Below are positions 59,201 through 64,000 of a DNA stretch of 64,000 nucleotides, piece by piece. The stretch is from Mytilus californianus (lineage: Eukaryota > Mollusca > Bivalvia > Mytilida > Mytilidae), in NCBI RefSeq assembly GCF_021869535.1, contig NW_026262668.1, positions 72,561,558 to 72,625,557 on the forward strand, read 5' to 3'. The translations under genes and the position numbers were made by a program. The notes under the pieces are model-generated. The model was not told where the DNA came from. It saw only the letters and a list, made by a program, of their open reading frames with translations, and did no database searches. The first letter of the stretch is position 1, and each line of letters opens with the position of its first letter.

Positions 59201-62044
59201 CCCCGGTTTTTGGTGAGGTTCGTGTTGCTCTAGTCTTTAGTTTTCTATGTTGTGTTTTGTATTGTATGTCTTTGTTTTTTTTTGCTATGGCGTTGTCAGT
59301 TTATTTTCGACTTATGGGTTTGGATGTCCGTTTGGTATGTTTCGCTTCTCTCTTACATGATTATTTTCACATAACGAAACGGACAAGGTGCGTTGTCATA
59401 AAATAATAGAATAACAAAGGATATCGGGTATCCATCCATGACACAAAATCAGTACATGCACAGCAAAAAACATACAAAAAGTCAAGAAACAGCGCTATAA
59501 TTACTGTTCATCATCTCAAAATCTCAGTGAGGCCTTCAATACTGTTTCAAAATGTTTTGTACAAAGTTTTAACTGAATTATATAAGTTGAATAATTAAAT
59601 GTACAACAAATTGATCTCGTCATTGTTTCTATGTCTGTTTCTTTAAACTACAGAACTTTAATTCCTAATATTTCTGAAACAATTATTTTAGAACTCAAAA
59701 CCTGTTTGGAACCAATCAAATAGAATTTTTAACAAGACAAACTTCAGAATCATTCAAGCTTAAAACTCAGTTTTTATGAATTTTGTTTCTACTTTATACC
59801 CGAGTAACAAACATACTTACCAGTCCCGACATCTCAATTAAATAAAACATCTAGAAGACACACTCCCAACCGGAAATACGTCACCTTCGTGCATTACTTT
59901 ATTAGTGCCCACTTCAGTTTTATTTTTTTTTCTATTTTTGTCTACAATATTGCTACTTTAGAAAATTTTAAGTGTCACCCAGAGTATGGCTATTAGTCAA
60001 ATCATGCTTCTCTATTTCACAAAATTTCTCATTTCTTTATTTTAATATTTCTGGAACCTGTCATGTTCACCAGATTTCAATAAAACTGACCTACTGTCAC
60101 AAGTTTTGAGATCATCAGAATTTCTAGAATTTTGAGAGCCCTATACACTGAATTAAAACCCACTATTTTGATGTTCCGAATCATAAATTCGAACAGATAT
60201 AGTTTTCCTTCATCATCACCGTGATTTTGTAGCTCATGTTATTCCAATACAATTGATTTACCTTAACGCCATAAATTTAAATTGACATGCTTATATAATT
60301 AAGTTGTAATCACCGCCAGTTAATTGCAAGTTCGGTTCCAATGATGAGGAGATGTGAAAATTCTTAATTCTAAACGATTTTCAATCATTATTTTATATAT
60401 CTATATTTTAAATGTTAAAACGTTACCTTAAAATTTCCCGAACTTTAATCGTCTTCTACTGTGATGCAAAATTCCTAATGATTTCTCATGCTTTCTTATT
60501 ATAATCAACACCCTATACCCCTCCATTAATAAAATTCATTGAAACTTTTTTTGCCTGTTTATAAATTTGTATTCCTATTTTCAGGAAAAAAAACCAACAA
60601 AATAACCCAAACCTATTTACCAACGAATCTCAATATACCCATCATGTAATGCCTCGAAAACCTGGAACTGTTCTTGATTTTTATATCTTCGATTTCTTAA
60701 GACCAATAGGATATTTTCCGCAGTAAAACTATGGTTGTATATCTCGCAAAATACTAGAGAGACATTGCCAAAGTCAACAACTGAAAACATGAAACAACGT
60801 TGGCCAAACAAACATCTTTGGCATTCTAAAATTTGTCAGCAGGATGGTAACCAGTTTCAAAAGTGAGTTAGAGAAGAAATAGAGTGAGCTCAGGTTCCAG
60901 AAACGGATAGGCGAGCAATGTCCATATGGATTAGCACTTATGCACGTGCATTATAATTCACAATTAGACCTTGATATACTCGTTTACACTTTTGCCCACA
61001 GACATAAAAGAAAATGATAATGACTATGATAAAGGATGACGTTTTAACGTCCAGGGAAAAATTAAATTAGTATTCAGGACGTGAACATGGTAATGAGATA
61101 TGAATATAAACCCTGCTTTTTATAAACCGACACAGTCGTAATTCTAATTCGGGCACATTATTCTGATTGTTATCCTTTGTTTTGTTACTATCTTAATATC
61201 AATAAAAAAATAGTTATATTTTGAATGTTTGTTTTGGTGACAAATTTCTGGATCCGCCCGTGAATAGTACTGTATAAGTGGCCTGTGAGCAGCACTTGAT
61301 GCCTCGACTGTCACCGTATTATAATTCTTCTGACAAATGTTCTGACATTGAAACTTTATTTCCGTTGCAGTAATCTTGTCTTGTAATAAATCAAATATTT
61401 TTTTATTTCCGTATTAAGGATTCAAATTGTCTATCCTGTTATTCAATTCTTCATCATACAAATCATCTTTTTGCTACAAGATGAACATTATCAATTTGTT
61501 TTCGACTTATGAATTTGAATATACCTTTTGTATCTTTCGCATCTCTTTTCCTGTCTTCCTGGGAATGGAAGTAATATTGTTAAAAGCTCGTTACATTTGA
61601 AAAAATAAAATAACTTAGTATATATTTTTCTTAAGGTCTGAACTCTTTAGCGCAAAAATAAACTGAAGTAGATAAAGGTAAAGTAGAGCATAAAGGTGAC
61701 GTATATTAGGTTTGGAGTATCTCCGTTATCTAGATGCTTTATTTTAATTGCAAAGTCGGTACTGGTAAGGAAAGTAATATCCGTATTTATATTTCTCAGG
61801 TGATAAGTAGAAAAGAATGATATGAAAATCATAGTTTTTCATACAAAAACAACAAAACGAACCATTAAAAAAATTAAAAGATGAAGGAAGCTGAACTATA
61901 CAAAATACATGTGAGTTTATCTACACATCAATTACTTACAGCTATTAGGTACTCTTAGCTCTAAAGTCAAATTCCGTTGGATTCCATACAGAAATGAAGC
62001 ATCTATGTAGGAGGAGACTAGATTTTTCTGCTCCCAATAAGCTG
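47151..62044 (-). CDS. Animal haem peroxidase gene 2 (last seven exons), 5' end outside window
   Basis: Seven exons spliced 62044-61940, 59083-58991, 55733-55241, 51956-51756, 50131-49965, 49409-49301, 47265-47151 give about 426 residues in one frame; every donor/acceptor phase agrees. Domain landmarks in order: SSYIDASFLYG (calcium loop), GDRRNHEVPNL (catalytic Arg and haem-linking Glu of the MPO R..E motif), REHNRLSTKLHELNP, WRYGHS (proximal His), SLNIQRGRDQGVPAYNEWR (Asn partner of the proximal His; family usually RDHG), DLYIGGLLEE, GPTFSCIIGIQF.RFKVGDRYWYE, and C-terminal CRDLPDLDLYLW. Animal haem peroxidases are usually secreted or membrane-linked and oxidise halides or tyrosines with H2O2. 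Together with gene 1 it forms a same-strand tandem pair. The first exons (signal peptide, CNN and distal-His exons) lie to the right of 64000 or are undetected. Confidence 0.92.
48355..49293. mobile_element. 939-bp MITE with ~158-bp inverted repeats in the last intron of peroxidase gene 2
   Basis: 48355-48511 (GAATCATGTGCAAAACAGTG ... AACGCCCACAACTCACGACG ... GGGTCTCAGT) is repeated inverted at 49137-49293 with few changes. TA flanks both ends (48353-48354 and 49294-49295), as for Tc1/mariner-type insertions. The interior has no transposase. Its right end lies at intron position +8 of the GTAAGT donor of exon 49301-49409. Confidence 0.85.
49301..49409 (-). CDS. Peroxidase gene 2 exon: penultimate
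   Basis: 109 bp: DQLNSIKSASLLSKIYCTNF, GLNEIQDDIFMIPSLKK, with acceptor tttttag and donor AA|GTAAGT. Matches the family's QL..ir..sLa.ilC.n......iq...F. The intron that follows begins only 7 bp before a MITE (48355-49293). Confidence 0.88.
49597..49856. mobile_element. 260-bp MITE flanked by TTAA
   Basis: GGTGGT...ACCACC termini inside TTAA (49593-49596) and TTAA (49857-49860). Internal words GGGAGATAACTCTGTAAAAA and CAAAGGGTCAAAGTTAATAT. It sits in the intron between exons 49965-50131 and 49301-49409. Different TIR from the MITE at 7555 but the same target site. GGGAGATAACTCTG also occurs in the ends of the 8.3-kb element. Confidence 0.7.
49965..50131 (-). CDS. Peroxidase gene 2 exon: DLYIGGLLEE
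   Basis: 167 bp reading KVDEVDLYIGGLLEEGENG, then SVGPTFSCIIGIQFHRFKVG, then DRYWYESSDPDFAFTI. Family block is v.diDL..GgL.E....G..vGPTf.cii..QF...r.GDRfWYE. Acceptor tttttttag, donor G|GTAGTA. Confidence 0.9.
50635..50996 (+). repeat. Detached Penelope 3' tail in an intron of peroxidase gene 2
   Basis: Closely matches the terminal ~400 bp of Penelope copy 1 (4443-4800, reversed): ACATTGGCTAGAGGTATAGG, CCCCGCCGCATTTTTGCG, GGGGCCAGCTGA, GACCCATTGGTGGCCTTCGG, ending CATTCTCAATTTTATAG. A 5'-truncated insertion antisense to the host gene. Confidence 0.8.
51756..51956 (-). CDS. Peroxidase gene 2 exon: NIQRGRD
   Basis: 201 bp, acceptor ttgttttcag, donor AA|GTAAGC. Reads FLVEGLRDKLFYITTPPGSD, LFSLNIQRGRDQGVPAYNEW, RKFCGLRKF. 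The Asn of NIQRGRD hydrogen-bonds the proximal His in known structures. Gln replaces the usual His in RDHG. Confidence 0.9.
52150..52480 (-). repeat. Family A long form, minus orientation
   Basis: Starts with the tail reversed (AAGGAGATGTGGTATGATTG), then TACGGCCTTCAACAATGAG, CCATACCGTATAGTCAGC, GGCTTCTGACTTAGGACAAG, ending GCGGGGTTAAACATGCTTGT. Lies in the intron between exons 55241 and 51956 of peroxidase gene 2. Confidence 0.75.
53278..53700 (+). repeat. Family D fragments
   Basis: 53278-53400 (AGAGAGGCGAAAGATACCAA, AAACTAACTGACAATGCCAT) and 53648-53700 (AGAGGGACGAAAGATACCAG, GGGACAGTCAAACTCATA). Between them is a segment related to the 172-bp repeat (CATTACATAGAAGCTAAG). Intronic. Confidence 0.6.
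54258..54700 (+). repeat. Minisatellite, ~46-bp units
   Basis: Roughly nine units of ACTGTTTAGATTATCACTGA then TGATATCCAATCAGGCAAAC AGGGGT, decaying at both ends. Intronic in peroxidase gene 2. Confidence 0.85.
54880..54938 (+). repeat. Family A tail remnant
   Basis: ATTGGCAATCATACCACAAC preceded by a degraded GTTT-rich stretch; the tail end only. Confidence 0.5.
55241..55733 (-). CDS. Peroxidase gene 2 exon: catalytic core
   Basis: The largest exon (493 bp), acceptor tttttcag, starts GDRRNHEVPNLGLNHLLFVR EHNR and contains ITYNHFLPLVV, AWRYGHSQIM (proximal His) and SRWLATEPALKID. I end it at the donor GTTAGT (55240-55235). This gives KIDN|FLVEGLRDKLF, matching the family's PAL.iD.f...L...LF. 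Reading on to 55153 gives no homology, so the longer open frame is read-through into the intron. Confidence 0.9.
56515..56640 (-). repeat. Family B MITE terminal arm
   Basis: CAGGAATATGACAGTTGTTA ... CATTCGTTTGATGTGTTTGA ... GCCATTTGATTAGAGACTTT. Reverse complement of the left arm at 11040-11140. Intronic. Confidence 0.7.
56895..57540 (+). repeat. Family G dispersed repeat, two diverged copies
   Basis: 56905-57310 (CATGTCAGTACCGAAGCACT, AACACTTTATATAAATTGGT, CTCTTTTCTGGATTAATCTT, AATGCGCATCTGGTGCAAAA) and 57345-57540 (CATGTCAATACCAAAAATGA, ACACTTTATAAATTGCGTGT). Both intronic. Related pieces lie at 20262-20345, 14915-14970 and 44340-44430. Confidence 0.55.
57800..58272 (+). repeat. Second-family Penelope 3' tail
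   Basis: Matches 34835-35310: GTTGTTATTCTGTGGTTTAC, CATTGCCATATAAACGGGAG, AACCAGGTTCAACCCACCAT, ATGTATGTTGGCGTTTGTTT, ending CGATTTATGACTATTAAACA. A 5'-truncated tail in the intron between exons 58991 and 55733. Confidence 0.75.
58991..59083 (-). CDS. Peroxidase gene 2 exon: LLPTRKGGNC...CPFTG
   Basis: 93-bp exon reading LMKTDPGNLLPTRKGGNCL, then KLSKMDKCPFT, between acceptor ttatag and donor ACAG|GTAACA. It is too short for simple ORF finding. It fits exactly between the YIDAS exon and the GDRR exon (phase 1 on both sides) and carries the Cys pair that precedes GD.R in the family. Confidence 0.88.
59165..59365 (-). repeat. Family D dispersed repeat
   Basis: Reversed copy: GAGATTCCCTCCTCCCC, TAGTCTTTAGTTTTCTATGT, GCTATGGCGTTGTCAGTTTA, GTTTGGATGTCCGTTTGGTA. 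Intronic, between exons 61940 and 59083. Confidence 0.65.
61940..62044 (-). CDS. Peroxidase gene 2 exon: calcium loop YIDAS
   Basis: Reads AYWEQKNLVSSYIDASFLYG, then IQRNLTLELRVPNS, to donor T|GTAAGT at 61939. Family consensus is REQ.N..TSYIDAS.VYG....LR. The acceptor is AG at 62045-62046, with an alternative 3 bp downstream (CAG); both give phase 1. YG is followed by IQRN where most relatives have S.....A. Confidence 0.9.
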
Positions 62045-62959
62045 CTAATTAAAATACCTTTGATAAGATATTTATTGTTTTGGCGCTTTTCGTTTGCATT
62101 TGTACAAGTTAACCAGCAAACAAAAACTCTTATAGATTTGCAGAACAATTTTGATTTTAGATATTATGGTAAAATATTTGATAACAAAAATGCTTTAGTT
62201 GTAATATCCGAGGGAAAAGACTTATTTGTATAAACTAGAATAACAATTACACCCTACCCCTCCACCCTCAAATAAAAAAAAACAATTTTGAAGACAAATA
62301 TATGTCGAATTAAACATTTTACTGTCCATGACGTTAAAATACTAAATCCCTGGGATGTGTTTTAGTTGATTTTAGTCTCTGATGCATGATTTTTTATTAT
62401 TATTTGTTGTTGGCTTTTAACTAGCTGTCAGTAACTGCGAGTACTCTCAAATCGTACTTTCTTGTTTATTTGACCTGTTGATACTAATTGTAATGCTTTT
62501 TTTTTAATGTTTACTTATTCAGGGTTATATCTGGTCTATATACCAGCTTTGATAAGTGTTTGGTATTACTATAAATTTTCACTTCTTCGTACTATGAACA
62601 TCAAAATTATTTATTTTGTAAAAATATTCCTTTCTCCATTTGAACGGTACAAGTATACCTAACAACAAAATTATTTTCATTTACCTGTGTTTAAAGTAAT
62701 TGCAAATGGCTGATATTTTTGTTCAAGCATATTTTTCTTTCTTAAATTGTTTAACATTTCACAGCGGTATAACATGTTACTTTATTTTTTCTTCCCTTAT
62801 TTTATCTATTTTGTATTTACATTGTATCATAGATCAAATCTATTTGTTCAGTGTATGTTCACTGGTGTTAATATGTCTTTTGATTGAGTTAAGCCATTTC
62901 AATTGATATTTTATAGTGTGTCTTTCTATGTTGTTATGTTACACTATTGTTTCAGATAA
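62045..62959. other. Intron sequence upstream of the first visible peroxidase gene 2 exon
   Basis: AT-rich, no further peroxidase exon found on the minus strand. The preceding exon(s) should encode the distal-His block and the Cys-rich segment before YIDAS; I could not see them to 64000. Confidence 0.45.
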
Positions 62960-63288
62960 GGGTGAAGGTTTGGTACCATTAAAACGTTTAAACCCGCTGC
63001 AATTGTTTGCACCTGTCCTAAGTCAGGAATCTGATGTTCAGTAGTTGTCGTTTGTTGATGTGGCTCATAAGTGTTTCTCGTTTCTCGTTTTTTATATAGA
63101 TTAGACCGTTGGTTTTCCCGTTTGAATGGTTTTACACTAGTAATTTTTGGGCCCCTTATAGCTTGCTGTTTGGTGTGAGCCAAGGCTCCGTGTTGAAGAC
63201 CGTACTTTGACCTATAATGGTTTACTTTTATAAATTTTGACTTGGATGGAGAGTTGTCTCATTGACACTCATACCACATCTTCTTATA
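62960..63288 (+). repeat. Family A long form
   Basis: GTTTAAACCCGCTGCAATTG, CACCTGTCCTAAGTCAGGAA, GTTCAGTAGTTGTCGTTTG, GTTGTCTCATTGACACTCAT then ACCACATCTTCTT. The minus frame at 62944-63183 is an artefact of this repeat. Confidence 0.75.
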
Positions 63289-64000
63289 TCAATTGTATTT
63301 TATTGAGTGGTAAAAAGTATAATCCTTGTACATATTTTTAAATTGTTATATTAAAAATGCCAGAATAAACAGGTGGAACAGGAACTACTTACTCGTTTTG
63401 GGTGTTTGAGTTCATTCTAGGATTTTATTGAGTGGTACAAAAATCTTTGAAGAGTTTTTTTGTGTGTGTACCTGTTGCTCTATGTGTTAAGTTGGATGTG
63501 TAATGTATTGTAGAGTATTGTCTGTCTTTTTGTGTTTATACACCCGACATAAAAATTAATTTGACAAAATGATGCATAATTATGACATCAAAAAATACAT
63601 TTTGATCTTAATTGTTTGCCTTCTTTTTTTTTTGTATTTTGCTGGAATGTTTTAAGCTGAATAAATGGCATTTCAAGATAGCCCATTATACATAAGCATA
63701 ATTCCGTTATGATAACTTGAAAATTAAAGCATGAAATTCAAACGATTATTTACGTGTTTTTCCAAAGGTATGTATCGTTCGCCTACCCGTTAATGTTTCT
63801 TAACTGATATATCAAATAAAAAAATCCAACAGTTATTTTGAACCCTTTTAAGGCTATTTTTTCGCACTTTTATGTATTGATTAATTCCTTAAATCATTTC
63901 TTGTCTCTTCTTTCTTTTATTTTAAAGGCGTTAAATCTGGAAAGGAGTCTCGAAAGCAAAAAATTATAACAAATTTTTTTGCTAGTTCTTTTATTATTCA
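63289..64000. other. Right edge, nothing recognised
   Basis: AT-rich sequence with no exon, repeat family or RNA gene I can support. A good-looking GTAAGT on the minus strand near 63388 is not preceded by an open peroxidase-like frame. Confidence 0.4.

Noticed and set aside
60617-60811. Minus-strand frame ending QFQVFEALHDGYIEIRW as a further peroxidase exon
   Set aside because: Lies between exons 61940 and 58991, which already join in phase; no peroxidase motif. Kept as unexplained.
1-64000. tRNA, rRNA or other standard RNA genes
   Set aside because: I found no cloverleaf with A/B boxes or rRNA-like segment by eye; a covariance search was not possible here.

Overview
The window looks like nuclear DNA of a bivalve mollusc, most likely a mussel (Mytilus-like). 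I infer this from strongly AT-rich, intron-rich DNA, animal-type split genes, Penelope-like retroelements, and dispersed repeats that I recognise from mussel sequence. No database search was run. Host coding sequence is sparse. Most of the window is transposable elements, often nested, and old repeats.

Host genes. Two animal haem peroxidase genes lie head-to-tail on the minus strand. The left one (gene 1) shows only two early exons (745-921, 2409-2546); the rest runs off the left edge. The right one (gene 2, 47151-62044) shows its last seven exons, from the calcium-loop/YIDAS exon to the stop codon. Its 5' exons lie beyond the right edge. All splice phases agree, and the Arg, Glu, proximal His and Asn haem-site residues can be read. 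The introns of gene 2 carry MITEs, a Penelope 3' tail, a 46-bp minisatellite and common dispersed repeats.

Retroelements. A nearly full-length but dead Penelope-like element with a permuted, N-terminal GIY-YIG domain lies at 4443-8615 (minus). It is split by a TTAA-flanked MITE. A second, 5'-truncated copy of the same family lies at 16689-19010 (plus). A second Penelope family is present as fragments at 8983-9312, 14355-14990, 33850-35310 and, as tails, 19011-19110 and 57800-58272.

DNA transposons. 11013-11478 is a MITE with long terminal inverted repeats (TIRs). 12071-13898 is a CACTA-like element with subterminal minisatellites, nested in a MITE of that same family. 21311-29632 is an 8.3-kb inverted-repeat element whose ends are built of minisatellite and which holds a small SAP-like split gene and minus-strand gene remnants. 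32509-33315 is a MITE with a CCTGG target duplication. 48355-49293 is a MITE abutting a peroxidase splice donor.

The most striking object is 38609-42829. It is a 4.2-kb near-perfect palindrome (arms about 1.9 kb, spacer about 0.4 kb) bounded by a 6-bp target duplication. Each arm carries a copy of the 5' part of a SAM-domain gene, and the spacer continues that gene with a UBZ-type zinc finger. Its transcript would fold into a long hairpin. It lies between two 1-kb direct repeats (36545-37619 and 43058-44073).
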